A stretch of 64,000 nt of DNA from Natronobacterium haloterrestre (GCF_900112205.1 NZ_FOKW01000015.1:1-64000); one strand, 5' to 3'. Shown: positions 9,573 to 18,397, counted from the first letter of the stretch. Notes: generated by a model from the letters alone, not told the origin. A program made the numbers and translations.

Positions 9573-10155
9573 CAGAACATCCCCCGTGGGAACAACAACG
9601 ATCGGTCGAGCGGTGCGTTAGCTATAGACATAAACAGCAGACAGATCCCGATCGAGACGACCGTCAGTCCGACGACGGCCCATCGCGGCTGCCGGTTCCA
9701 GTAACCGTACGTGAGCACGAAGAGGGGTGTCGCAACCAGGATACTCAGCACGTACGCAACTCCGACGTACCCGGCTATGGCGCCGAAGGTGAACTGCCGC
9801 GCCGTAAGTCGGTCGAGAACCGGCGGCAGGTCCCGACGGTCGGGTTTGGTCGTAGCTTCACCTGCATCGATCCCGGTCTTTGCCGTATCGCTCTCCTCGC
9901 CACCGTCTTCTCCGTCCATCCCGAATTCGTCTCGATCAACGATATCGACAGATTCGGCGACAATCCGCCGAACGGGTTCGGGCAGTCGTTTCTCCACTAG
10001 GAGAAGGCCGATGCCGAAACGATGGCGGTGCCTGTTAGTCGTGGAAACAGCTGTGCTGACGACGATCGGAACGTCGTCGTCAGCCCAATAAAACCGACGG
10101 CGACCGCCAGAAACACCCCGAGTAACCCCAGTTCCGAGAGTTCGCGTTCTGCCAT
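9572..10155 (-). pseudogene. tctB: Frameshifted small permease subunit TctB
   Basis: Reading starts at ATG 10155, 9 bp after the tctC stop, and gives MAERELSELGLLGVFLAVAV with a second hydrophobic stretch. It meets TAG at 9999-9997, after LFPRLTGTAIVSASAF. Coding then continues in another frame from GTG 9997 (VEKRLPEPVRRIV) through two C-terminal membrane segments to the stop at 9572. Together they make one normal four-helix TctB of about 190 residues. The stop and the GTG overlap as TAGTG, so coupled translation of two pieces is conceivable, but a one-base indel in CTTCTCCTAGTGG is simpler. A broken TctB would probably impair uptake. Confidence 0.72.
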
Positions 10156-10164
10156 CGATAGGTG

Positions 10165-11163
10165 TTACTCTGCGGCCTCGCGAAGCTCCTCTATGTCGAC
10201 GACGTCGGGAATCTCAGTCCAGATCTGTTCGAGGACCTGATCTGCCTCCTCTGGGAGACCGTATGCCATTCGGTTATTAGTTTCGTCGGCCCAGTTTTGA
10301 ATGGTCTCGCTCTCGATCGTTGCTTCAACGGCTTCTGTGAGCGGCTCGATACGATCTTCAGGCGTCTCCGGCGGCACCCACATCGAACGGGTAACCTGCC
10401 CGAGGAAGTCCATTTCCTCGAATCCCTGGTCCGTCACGTTGGTCGCGTCCGGGAACACGGCACTCCCCGACGTCGTCAAGACGGCGGCAACGTCCGCGTT
10501 CCCCTCCTCAACGACCCCGATAGAGCTCAGATCCGCGTTGACGGCCGCAGGAACCTCGCCAGAGGCGACGGCTTGATTAATCGGGCCGCCACCCGAGTAC
10601 TGAATGTAATTGTCCCACTCCATACCGTACCGTTCCTTGAAAAACATCGCGTGCGGGAGATACTGCGCCCCAAGGCCGCCGATGTTATCGATCTCTCCAT
10701 CGTCGTACCGATCGACGAGGTCTCCCAGTCCTTCGATTTCGAGTTCAGTGTCGGTGATAACCACGAGAGCGTTCGAGCCTATCGTCGCGAGGCCCTTCAG
10801 ATCCTGAAATTCGAAGTCAGGCGGATTAATCAGCGCCTGGATCGACGTCGTTAGCGGGTTGAATTTTCCGAACGTGTAGCCATCCGGCTCGGCAGTAATG
10901 AGTTGGCCGATCCCGCGCATTGCGCCGGCTCCGGGCACGTTCTCGATCCGGATGTCTTCCTCGAGTTCCTCGGAGAGTGGCCCTGCCATCTGGCGGATGA
11001 TCGTATCGGAGCCGCCGCCCTCGTCGAACGGAACGATCGCGGTCAACGGGTCGCTTGGATACTCACCGTCGGCGCCGAGACAACCGGCCAGGCCGGTCAT
11101 CCCCGTGGCTGTCGCCGCGCCAATTGTCGTCAGTGCCTTGCGTCGATTGATGTGCCGTGTCAT
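10165..11163 (-). CDS. tctC: Tat-exported lipoprotein substrate-binding protein TctC
   Basis: A 332-residue extracellular solute receptor of the tripartite tricarboxylate transporter. The N-terminus has a twin-arginine-type region (NRRKALTTIGAATATG) followed by the lipobox GLAGC, with Cys28 as the likely lipid anchor; this combination is usual in haloarchaea. The mature part has the family motif IVPFDEGGGSDTIIRQMAGPLSE and ENVPGAGAMRGIGQLITAEPDGYT. It is the first gene of tctC-tctB-tctA. The regulator divergently encoded at 11357 is a candidate controller. Confidence 0.9.
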   Translation of the reverse strand: MTRHINRRKALTTIGAATATGMTGLAGCLGADGEYPSDPLTAIVPFDEGGGSDTIIRQMAGPLSEELEEDIRIENVPGAGAMRGIGQLITAEPDGYTFGKFNPLTTSIQALINPPDFEFQDLKGLATIGSNALVVITDTELEIEGLGDLVDRYDDGEIDNIGGLGAQYLPHAMFFKERYGMEWDNYIQYSGGGPINQAVASGEVPAAVNADLSSIGVVEEGNADVAAVLTTSGSAVFPDATNVTDQGFEEMDFLGQVTRSMWVPPETPEDRIEPLTEAVEATIESETIQNWADETNNRMAYGLPEEADQVLEQIWTEIPDVVDIEELREAAE

Positions 11164-11303
11164 TGCTGGTGAATAATTCGTGCTGTGTGCCCACCGTCTG
11201 CAGTCCCTGGGCGGGAGATGAGATCACTTCGTCTCCCCACTGAGACCGTGTGACTCAGTGACGTTCTTTTCCGGAGGATCAGCAAGTGAGTTGAGCCAAC
11301 ACC

Positions 11304-11317
11304 CGTAGGTCGTTTAT
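11304..11317 (+). repeat. 14-bp motif CGTAGGTCGTTTAT, copy 1 (promoter region of HTH_10 gene)
   Basis: The sequence CGTAGGTCGTTTAT occurs here and again, identically, at 13230-13243. This copy runs into TTTATATA, the likely TATA box of the regulator starting at 11357, so the motif covers a BRE/TATA position. An operator role is inferred from position only. Confidence 0.55.
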
Positions 11318-11356
11318 ATACAGAAGGTTCATGATCGAGAGTGATCGACTCCGAGT

Positions 11357-11998
11357 ATGCTCCGGAGTACCGTACAACTGGATCTCGACTCCGACTACGT
11401 TCTCAACGACGTGACACAGGAGTTCGATGTTCCGCTCGTAGTCACGCGCGAAGAGATTCACGAGGACGGCACGCTGACGTTCGTCGTTGAAATCCCGGAA
11501 CACCGCGACGAGATCGCGTCGCGACTGCGAGAGTCCGACGCTGTTCGACGGGTCGGAACCGTCGGCGATTCGACGATCTTAGTTCGGAAGCAATCCTGTG
11601 GAGCAATCGGTATCATCCGGAAACATAACGGAATGCTTGTCGGTGTCGACCGGGCGTTTAGGACCGAACGGACCTTCGATATGATGGCCTTTTCACGCGA
11701 AGATGTCAAACGGATCGTCGAGGACCTCGGCGATCTAGGAACTGCCAGTGTCGAACGACTCGTTCGCGTTCCAGATCGACCAGCGGGCCTCTCCAAACGG
11801 CAATACGAAGTCGTCGAAGCTGCCCTCGAGGCCGGCTACTACGACTGGCCCCGCGAGACGGATGCCGAGTCTGTCGCCGAAGGGCTCGGTATTACGCACC
11901 CGACGTTCCTCGAGCACCTGCGGAAAGCCGAAAAGAAACTCCTCGAGCGCGCGGTCAACGGACGATCAACAGATCAGCTTGACGAACAAATGGGCTGA
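11357..11998 (+). CDS. HTH_10 (bacterio-opsin activator-like) transcription regulator
   Basis: A 213-residue protein. An N-terminal ligand/oligomerisation part (about residues 1-145) is followed by a C-terminal HTH_10 domain that opens with LSKRQYEVVEAALEAGYYDWPRETDAESVAEGLGITHPTFLEHLRKAEKKLL. This form is almost restricted to haloarchaea. It sits between the divergent tctCBA/CoA-transferase genes and the convergent acid-synthase-like gene, and so is the likely local regulator of carboxylate metabolism. The ATG lies about 40 bp behind a TATA-like element. Confidence 0.85.
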   Translation: MLRSTVQLDLDSDYVLNDVTQEFDVPLVVTREEIHEDGTLTFVVEIPEHRDEIASRLRESDAVRRVGTVGDSTILVRKQSCGAIGIIRKHNGMLVGVDRAFRTERTFDMMAFSREDVKRIVEDLGDLGTASVERLVRVPDRPAGLSKRQYEVVEAALEAGYYDWPRETDAESVAEGLGITHPTFLEHLRKAEKKLLERAVNGRSTDQLDEQMG

Positions 11999-12018
11999 CA
12001 GTCACCGGGGGCGACGAA

Positions 12019-13122
12019 TTATGCTCCGAGTCGGCGTTCGATGAGCCTGACAGCAGCCTCTGTCTCGAGTGGCCCTTCGTCGGCGAGTAACTCGAGGACA
12101 GTGCTAACAGCGTCGTCGGTTCCCTCGACGGCAACGTCGGCGCGTTCAAGGAGCCGACGGGCGCCCCCACGACCGGTTCCCTCTCCGAAGATGAGTTTGC
12201 GACGGCTTCCAAACCGGCTCGGATCGAACGGTTCGAAGACGCTCGGTTCCTCGATCATTGCAGCCGTGTGTATCCCCGACTCGTGACGCGTCGTCTCGCG
12301 ACCGAGTAGCGCCTTTTGGTCCGGAATATCCTCCTCGAGGATCGTCAGCACTCTCTTGCATGCAGGAACGAGATCGGCCGTTCCGACGCCGAAACTCGTG
12401 TCGTGTTCCAGGTCGCCGATCGCGACCACCTCTTCCAGGGGCGCATTGCCGGCTCGCTCGCCGAGACCGCCGACGCTGACGTCGGCTTTGCCGACGCCCG
12501 CCTGGAAGGCAGTAATCGTGTTCGCCGTCGCGACACCGAGGTCGTCGTGGAAGTGTACGCCCACCCTGGAGAGGTCGATGTTATGCTCCTCACCCAGTCG
12601 CTCGAGGAACTGTTGTACAGACGACGGACTGGCCGAGCCGACTGTATCCGGGAGATTGACGTACGAAACTTCGGAGAACCGATCGAACGCGGTCACGAGG
12701 TATTCCGGGTCCGTTCGAAAGGCATCGAGCAGACTGAGGTGGACGTCGGCGCCGCCCTCGAGTGCCAGGTCGATCGCCTCGCGAAGGGCTTCAAACATCT
12801 CCGCCCGCGACGAGTCAACGACGTACTCGAGTTGCCCGTCGGAGAGCGGCGCGAACACCTCGACGACATCGACGTTCGCGTCGAGTGCTGCTTCGACATC
12901 GCCGGGGACCGCGCGAGCAAGGCCGATTAAATCGGCCTCGAGGTCGTCGGCGAGGCGGCGCGTCGCCTCACGATCGACTTCCCCGGTCGCCGGGAAGCCA
13001 GCCTGAATATACGGCAGATCGAGACGGCCAAGTACTTCCCCCGCCGAAACTTTCTGTTCTACGTCGTAAGACCGTCCCGGTAGCTGTGCCCCTTCTCGCA
13101 GTGTGACGTCGGTGAGTTGCAT
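12019..13122 (-). CDS. Homocitrate/2-isopropylmalate/citramalate synthase-like (HMGL family) enzyme
   Basis: A 367-residue TIM-barrel protein of the LeuA/NifV/HMG-CoA-lyase family. These enzymes condense acetyl-CoA with a 2-oxoacid or cleave the reverse product. Seen are DVTLREGAQLPG at the N-terminus (metal-binding Asp and catalytic Arg), the HFHDDLG metal motif and GLGERAGNAPLEEVV. It lacks the long C-terminal allosteric LeuA domain, so it is closer to NifV/homocitrate or citramalate-type proteins. Context with a CoA-transferase and a carboxylate importer suggests use in degradation or conversion of a C5/C6 acid. The exact reaction is unresolved. Confidence 0.8.
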   Translation of the reverse strand: MQLTDVTLREGAQLPGRSYDVEQKVSAGEVLGRLDLPYIQAGFPATGEVDREATRRLADDLEADLIGLARAVPGDVEAALDANVDVVEVFAPLSDGQLEYVVDSSRAEMFEALREAIDLALEGGADVHLSLLDAFRTDPEYLVTAFDRFSEVSYVNLPDTVGSASPSSVQQFLERLGEEHNIDLSRVGVHFHDDLGVATANTITAFQAGVGKADVSVGGLGERAGNAPLEEVVAIGDLEHDTSFGVGTADLVPACKRVLTILEEDIPDQKALLGRETTRHESGIHTAAMIEEPSVFEPFDPSRFGSRRKLIFGEGTGRGGARRLLERADVAVEGTDDAVSTVLELLADEGPLETEAAVRLIERRLGA

Positions 13123-13229
13123 AGTGTCTGTGGGAATCCTGTGGGCGTAGATTGACCAAGCGTCGGCGGTATCCGACAGTCGTTGACCTGTGTTCTACCG
13201 GGACGGTCCGTCAACGTTGAACCTCCGCT

Positions 13230-13243
13230 CGTAGGTCGTTTAT
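13230..13243 (+). repeat. 14-bp motif CGTAGGTCGTTTAT, copy 2 (upstream of synthase-like gene)
   Basis: Exact copy of the motif at 11304-11317, lying 108 bp upstream of the synthase-like gene (13122, minus strand) in the intergenic region before the DoxX gene. It may be a shared operator for the regulator at 11357; this is inference. Confidence 0.5.
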
Positions 13244-13451
13244 GTTCTCTCGGCCAACGTGGCGTGAGTACCTGACCTCCCGCATGACGTGGATGACGTG
13301 GTTGGAGTCAAACGAACGCATCCACTCCGCCGGCTGGTGAACGGACGTGGGATGTCACCTGAGTAGTCATTCCCCCAGTCACCCATTAAATAAAGGGTGT
13401 TCGATCATCTCCGTTCGGCCCGTCTCTTCAAATACAAGAGGTCACCCGATC

Positions 13452-14009
13452 ATGTCCACTACCACTCGAAACAAGCTCGAAAGCCGGTACGGAGGAATCA
13501 TACTCGAAGGACGACCCCACGCGCTGAGCGCGTGGTTCGTCGTAGCGCTGCGGTTCGTAATGGGCGGAATGATCCTGTTTGCGGGCCTGGGGAAGGTCCT
13601 GGACTGGCCGTTCGACGCCAGCGGCTTTCTGGTCCACGGCGTCGACCCGGCAAGTCCCGTCAGCGGTCTCTACGCCGCGATGGCGGCCAACCCCGCGCTG
13701 ATGGAGGTCATCAACGTCGTCGTGCCCGCAACGCAGCTGTTGATCGGCGTCGCGCTGATCGCCGGCGCGTTCGTCCGCCTGGCAGCCCTGGGCGGGGCCA
13801 TGCAGATGGTCCTGTTCTACCTCGGCGGCTGGGAAGGTGAGTGGCTCGCGCTGTTCGACTCGACGCTGATCTACGCCGTCGCGTTCCTCGCGCTCGGCGC
13901 CTTCGCAGCGGGCCGCATCGCCGGTCTCGACCGCTACATCGAAGGAATCAACGTCGGCGGCCAACCGCTCCTCGAGCGGTTCCCCAGGCTCCGGTACGTC
14001 CTGGGCTAA
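13452..14009 (+). CDS. DoxX family membrane protein
   Basis: A 185-residue protein with four membrane segments and the DoxX/TQO-like opening VVALRFVMGGMILFAGLGKVLDWPFDASGFL. Haloarchaeal members are common and are associated with redox or quinone-linked processes, but the function is not established. ATG 13452 (MSTTTRNKLESRY) was chosen because the longer ORF adds 35 non-conserved residues upstream. The next gene debris is a TnpB remnant that begins right after the stop. Confidence 0.82.
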   Translation: MSTTTRNKLESRYGGIILEGRPHALSAWFVVALRFVMGGMILFAGLGKVLDWPFDASGFLVHGVDPASPVSGLYAAMAANPALMEVINVVVPATQLLIGVALIAGAFVRLAALGGAMQMVLFYLGGWEGEWLALFDSTLIYAVAFLALGAFAAGRIAGLDRYIEGINVGGQPLLERFPRLRYVLG

Positions 14010-14022
14010 TCGGATCGGCCTT

Positions 14023-14206
14023 CGACCGTCAGCAGTGTGGGTGTGAGAACCACGCCGACTACGACGCTTCCGAGAACATCGGTTTGCAGTATCTCCGTCG
14101 CAGGCAAAACGCGGGTGATGGAGACGCACCCGTAGATGTGCGCTCGAATCGCGGGAGGCTGAACGTGAGCGGGGAGCACCCACCCCCTGCCCCGACCGAA
14201 GCATAG
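14023..14206 (+). pseudogene. 3-prime remnant of a TnpB gene
   Basis: The translated stretch reads CGCENHADYDASENIGLQYLRRRQ, then GDGDAPVDVRSNRGRLNVSG. It corresponds to the end of the TnpB zinc ribbon and its final RuvC-III Asp segment (ENHADYNASKNIG in typical haloarchaeal TnpB), plus the C-terminal tail. No upstream tnpB sequence is left because the DoxX gene ends at 14009. The fragment leads directly into an element-end hairpin (14225-14272). Confidence 0.75.
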
Positions 14207-14224
14207 AACGGGAGTCCACGCGAA

Positions 14225-14272
14225 AGCCCCGTGGCGTACGGAAATCGAAGATTTCCGTGATGAAGCGGGGCT
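14225..14272 (+). repeat. Right-end hairpin of a decayed IS200/IS605-like element
   Basis: A perfect inner inverted repeat ACGGAAATC-GAA-GATTTCCGT (14238-14258) is enclosed by AGCCCCG (14225-14231) and CGGGGCT (14266-14272). It lies just 3-prime of the TnpB remnant, the position of the subterminal right-end hairpin in these elements, which also forms part of the omega RNA. Confidence 0.65.
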
Positions 14273-14456
14273 CCGCGTCTCGTATCACTCGGCCCTGAGG
14301 GGATCTACAGCCACTGCAGGATCGTTCGGTAGCTATTCGCCTCTCGTCTCAGTGTTCCGTCGTACGCCACCGGACCCGACCATAACATAGTAGCACCCTG
14401 GACGGTCGTGAACCAACTCGAGACAGTCGTTGACCGGCCTGTCGGTAGTTGGTCGA

Positions 14457-15110
14457 CTATTCCGGTCCGAAGGCCGCGATATCGGCCCCCACTGTCGCCA
14501 GTGCGTCGGCAGGGTTCGGGTCGCTGTCGGCCAGATGCGTGTACTCGTGTTCCGGGACGTTCGACAGTGCTGCTGTGACGGCCTCGCTGTACGTCTCGAC
14601 GCCCGATTCCGTCGGGTCGTTGCCACCCCAGACGTCCCGGATAACCGTCATCGAGTCGATGCGCACCTCCAGTCTGTGTGGCTCGTAGCGGGCCAACAGT
14701 TCGGCGAGTCCGAGGTGGAGGGCGACGTATTCGGCGGTGTTGTTCCCCGTCCGGGCGCCGACGGGTCGACCGAGACGGGCGAGTTGAGTCTCCGCAGCGT
14801 CCATGATGACGGCACCCGCACCTGCGGGTCCGGGGTTACCGCGTGAACTGCCGTCGACGTAGAGGACGAATGCGTCGCTCGTCGGCTCGGAGACGGGTGG
14901 CCGCGTGAGTCCCGATTCCAGGAGGCTCTCGAGCGCGTGACGCAACTCGTCGGGGGTCGTCTCGGGGGCGAACAGACCGCCGTAGCCGGGGACGGCGTCG
15001 TCGATGGCGTCGGTGGCGGGGGCCATCTCGTAACCGACGCCCGCGAGCACCTCGTCGACGAGCGTGGCGAGCGGGGAGAGGTGTTCGGCCGGGAGGCGTT
15101 CGTCGGTCAT
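14457..15110 (-). CDS. rnhA: Ribonuclease HI-like protein
   Basis: A 217-residue protein. The N-terminal 65 residues are poorly characterised; the C-terminal part is an RNase H fold. Recognisable are YVDGSSRGNPGPAGAGAVI (first catalytic Asp), NTAEYVALHLGL (catalytic Glu), DSMTVIRDVWGG (second Asp) and a late DSDPNPADALA (fourth acidic residue, with the usual R/A replacement of archaeal types). It hydrolyses RNA in RNA/DNA hybrids. It stands alone with no clear operon. Confidence 0.85.
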   Translation of the reverse strand: MTDERLPAEHLSPLATLVDEVLAGVGYEMAPATDAIDDAVPGYGGLFAPETTPDELRHALESLLESGLTRPPVSEPTSDAFVLYVDGSSRGNPGPAGAGAVIMDAAETQLARLGRPVGARTGNNTAEYVALHLGLAELLARYEPHRLEVRIDSMTVIRDVWGGNDPTESGVETYSEAVTAALSNVPEHEYTHLADSDPNPADALATVGADIAAFGPE

Positions 15111-15411
15111 GCCGCGTGATCCGTCCGGCTTCGGTTCCGGACTCTCTCCTCACGTTCGGACGCTCTCGGTAGCTGGTCGCACCACTGCATACCGGTCCTC
15201 GGAGGTCGAGCGGGATAATCCCTTCACGTGGTCAACTGTCGCAGTCACTGCGATTCCCTCGAGGGATTGTTGTTTTCAGCTACGGGTCGCGTTCGTTCGA
15301 CGTCTCGACAGACGCCTCCCTTACGGACGAGCGTTTCATACCGCCTCTATTATGGAGAGAATATGCTATTGCATGGTCAAATATTGGAGTCACGGCTCTC
15401 CTACGCCTGGC

Positions 15412-16665
15412 TTACTCCGAGAGGATCCCTGAAGAACCTGCAGTGGAAGTAGATGACGTAGTCAGTGCCGTCCAGAGATCGACGGCGAAGAACCCCCAGG
15501 CGACGGCGACGAGGAGGTAGCCGACGAGTGACAGCGAGTCGACGGTGCCTCCGATCGGGAGTATCGCGGTCAGCCAGAGCGCCAGCATCCCGAGGTTCAC
15601 GCTTGCGATCTGTAGCCAGGATGGAGTTCCGACGGTCTCGCTCGCCGCAGTCGTCCGGGCGGCGAATCCCGCGCCATCGCTTTTTGTGCCGACCGCGACG
15701 ATGGGGAGGAACGCCATGGCTAGCTGTAGCATCCATCCGAACACGAGGCCGTCGATCGCCGCGATTTCGATCGCCGTGGCGGGGACAGTCTCCGGAAAGA
15801 GCAGTACGAGCGGCGCCCACGGAACGGGGAACGCCAGCCAGAGGTACGCTCCGAGGAGAAGGGCGAATCGCTCCGGCTGGGCCCGTTCGCCCACGCGGTA
15901 CGTGCCGATGACGTTCGCTAACAGCGCCGCCGTCCCGACGACGTATACGACGAGCCCAAGCATCGTGAGTTCGTGGCGCGCCAGCCACGGTCCCGCGACG
16001 AGGCCACCGGCGCCGGCCGTGATCCCCCAGTAGGTGACGCGTCGGAGGCGCGGATACCGCAGGTCGGCTCCGAACAGCCGAGGAACCACCGTGAAGAGAG
16101 CGCCCGCCGCGACGAGAGCGAGGAACCCCCAGACGTTTGCGTGAACGTGGGCCTCGATCGTCCCGAAGTAGCCGCCCGGTCCGTGAACGTTCAGCAACAT
16201 CCCGAACGCAGCGAGGATGCCGACGACCAGGAACCACGGTGCAGTCCGGAAGTAGGACGGTCCGTCGACGGCGGGGTCTTTCGATCGATACACCGTCGCC
16301 AGTAGTCCAGCGAGTGCGCCGAGGACGAGGGAGGCACCGACGACCGCGACGATGGTAGTACCGGTCGCCATCCCGATCAAGATGAGCGGATAGCCGGCGT
16401 TCAGCGAGAGCCACTGGAGCCACCGGTTGCGGACCGTCGCGTTCGTCGTGTCCTCGCGCCGGGAACCGGCTAGCGCCGGGAGCACACCGAACAAGGCCTG
16501 AGTCATCCCGCCGATGGTTACGAAGTGGATCGTCAACCACCGAAGCCGCGGCAACACGTCGATCACACCGGCTTCGACGCCGAGCGTTCCAACGGTAGCG
16601 AACAGCCCAACCACGAGGTATAACCCAGCCATGACGAGAAACGGATCGTTCCGCGTTCGAAGCAT
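15412..16665 (-). CDS. COX1-like (heme-copper oxidase subunit I superfamily) multi-pass membrane protein
   Basis: A 417-residue protein with about 11-12 membrane helices. Segments such as HFVTIGGMTQALFGVLPALAG and EAHVHANVWGFLALVAAGALFTVVPRLFG resemble the histidine-bearing helices of the NOR/cbb3-like part of the COX1 superfamily, but the full set of heme and copper histidines is not evident, so catalytic activity is uncertain. Start ATG 16665 (MLRTRNDPFLVM) precedes the first helix; an upstream ATG at 16743 would add 26 polar residues. It is divergent from an HTH_10 regulator, its probable controller. Confidence 0.65.
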   Translation of the reverse strand: MLRTRNDPFLVMAGLYLVVGLFATVGTLGVEAGVIDVLPRLRWLTIHFVTIGGMTQALFGVLPALAGSRREDTTNATVRNRWLQWLSLNAGYPLILIGMATGTTIVAVVGASLVLGALAGLLATVYRSKDPAVDGPSYFRTAPWFLVVGILAAFGMLLNVHGPGGYFGTIEAHVHANVWGFLALVAAGALFTVVPRLFGADLRYPRLRRVTYWGITAGAGGLVAGPWLARHELTMLGLVVYVVGTAALLANVIGTYRVGERAQPERFALLLGAYLWLAFPVPWAPLVLLFPETVPATAIEIAAIDGLVFGWMLQLAMAFLPIVAVGTKSDGAGFAARTTAASETVGTPSWLQIASVNLGMLALWLTAILPIGGTVDSLSLVGYLLVAVAWGFFAVDLWTALTTSSTSTAGSSGILSE

Positions 16666-16804
16666 CGTAGTGAACACCTGCCTGTCGGTACTCGCCTGTC
16701 CCGGGTAGCGGTTTGCCCGAACCGGTCGGCACCGGTCTAACATCTCAGGGCATTGCTGACATGTTAGGAAGAAGTTCAAGGCGGTGACGACGCCACTATC
16801 CGAT

Positions 16805-17449
16805 ATGCCGCGAGCACAACTGTCGGTCTCGCTGCCCGAGGACGTCTGGATACACGAGGTGTCGACCGCACACGCGGAGGCAGGGTTCGAAGTCGTGACG
16901 GCGCTGGCCGGGGAGGACGCCGGGATCGCCCTGGTTCGGGTCACGGCCGACGATCTGGTCTCCATCCTCGGGACGATCGACGCCCAGTCCGACGTCGTCT
17001 CGCTCGACCTGCTCTGGACACAGGGTGGGACGGGGCTCGTACAGGTCGAGGCGACGAGTCCGTCGCTGCTCTTGCCGCTGTGGCAGGCCGGGATCCCGAT
17101 CGAGATGCCGTTCAGTATCGACGACGGGACGGCAACGTGGGAGTTGACGACGTCATCGGACCGGCTGTCGGAACTCGGCGAATACCTCGACGAAGCGGCC
17201 GTCGAGTACGACCTCGAGTTCGTCGCGGAGATCGGCTCTCCGGCTGCGAATCGACTGCTGACCGAGCGCCAGCGGGAGGTACTAACCGTCGCGATCGAGG
17301 AAGGCTACTACGCGGTACCGCGCGAAGCGTCGCTCACGCAGGTCGCAGAGACGCTTGGCGTCTCCAAAGCGACCTGCAGCGACGTCCTCCACCGCGCCGA
17401 GAGCGGGATCGTCAACTGGTTCGCAGAAGAGCATCTCGCACAGAGCTAA
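16805..17449 (+). CDS. HTH_10 family transcription regulator
   Basis: A 214-residue protein with an N-terminal sensor-like region and a C-terminal HTH_10 domain (LLTERQREVLTVAIEEGYYAVPREASLTQVAETLGVSKATCSDVLHRAESGIVNWF). Start ATG 16805 (MPRAQLSVSLPEDVWIHEVS) is preferred to the ORF start 21 bp upstream. Divergent from the COX1-like gene with about 140 bp between the starts, so it probably controls that gene, perhaps in response to oxygen or nitrogen oxides; the latter is inference from the neighbour. Confidence 0.82.
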   Translation: MPRAQLSVSLPEDVWIHEVSTAHAEAGFEVVTALAGEDAGIALVRVTADDLVSILGTIDAQSDVVSLDLLWTQGGTGLVQVEATSPSLLLPLWQAGIPIEMPFSIDDGTATWELTTSSDRLSELGEYLDEAAVEYDLEFVAEIGSPAANRLLTERQREVLTVAIEEGYYAVPREASLTQVAETLGVSKATCSDVLHRAESGIVNWFAEEHLAQS

Positions 17450-17692
17450 CCGAGAGGGACTTGCGCCGTTACGTCTCTCGAGGTCGGAACACAGGAGCGG
17501 ATTGACGGGGCCACTGACAGTTGCTTCAGAGCAGTTGATTGGAACAAGCGAAGTCGATTTGCCGTATGCCGTCTCCGTGTTCAACGCGTCACTTCTGACC
17601 GTGACTCAGTAGTTCGGTCACGAACTCCGTCAGACGTCACCAGCGGGCTGTCGACGAGGCCGCTCGCTCGTCTGGTCCCGTTGTTTAGTGTG

Positions 17693-18397
17693 CTATCGGT
17701 TACTCTCACTGTCGCTTGCCTCCACGTCAGCCGTGTATGCGTCGTTCACTGCGTTCTCCACACGTGATTTGATGCCCCGAAGCATTCCACGGGTCATTAC
17801 GAACGTAACTGGATCGAGAACCAACTGGCTGGTGAAGGTCGCTGCGGGATTCTGTGGCAGGCGGATTCGAGCCCTGACGATGAGTCGTGTTTCAGTCGGA
17901 CCGACGGGAGCGAGTACGAACGCCCAGACCCACCAGGGAGGCTGATCAGGGGTTTGAAGCACGAGCGATTTCTCGGGGGCCATCGAAGCCACCTCGAGTT
18001 TCGTCTCGGGGAACCGGTCGGCACGAGCCAGTCGTACCGTATCACCGACCGCGAGGTCCTGGTAGCTGGGGATGATTTCGTCGGCATTATGGATGTCGAA
18101 TCCGAGCAGATTCTCCGCCCACGTGTAACTGTAGAACCCACCGCGCTCCTGACCGAGTTGCAGCAACCACGGCCACACGTCACCAGGCGGTGCATCGATA
18201 CCGATACTCATCGTCGATTCGCCATCCGGTTCGGGAAGTAAATCGTCTCCCGGGAGTTGTCGCGTGGTTTCCCCCGGAGTCGCGCCCCAGGTCATCATCC
18301 GTGGTCTGAGGCCGACCCAGTACAGGGCCCCGATGACGCCGGCACCTACGGCCTGACGAACCCGGCGTTTGACCGTGCGCGTTTGGTCCGGATCCAT
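17693..18397 (-). CDS. SRPBCC (START-like) family protein with N-terminal membrane segment
   Basis: A 234-residue protein. After a short basic N-terminus and one hydrophobic stretch (AVGAGVIGALYWVGL) comes a polyketide-cyclase/START-like domain typified by MSIGIDAPPGDVWPWLLQLGQERGGFYSYTWAENLLGFDIHNADEI. Such proteins form a hydrophobic ligand pocket. Ligand and role are unknown. No operon partner is apparent. Confidence 0.75.
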   Translation of the reverse strand: MDPDQTRTVKRRVRQAVGAGVIGALYWVGLRPRMMTWGATPGETTRQLPGDDLLPEPDGESTMSIGIDAPPGDVWPWLLQLGQERGGFYSYTWAENLLGFDIHNADEIIPSYQDLAVGDTVRLARADRFPETKLEVASMAPEKSLVLQTPDQPPWWVWAFVLAPVGPTETRLIVRARIRLPQNPAATFTSQLVLDPVTFVMTRGMLRGIKSRVENAVNDAYTADVEASDSESNR

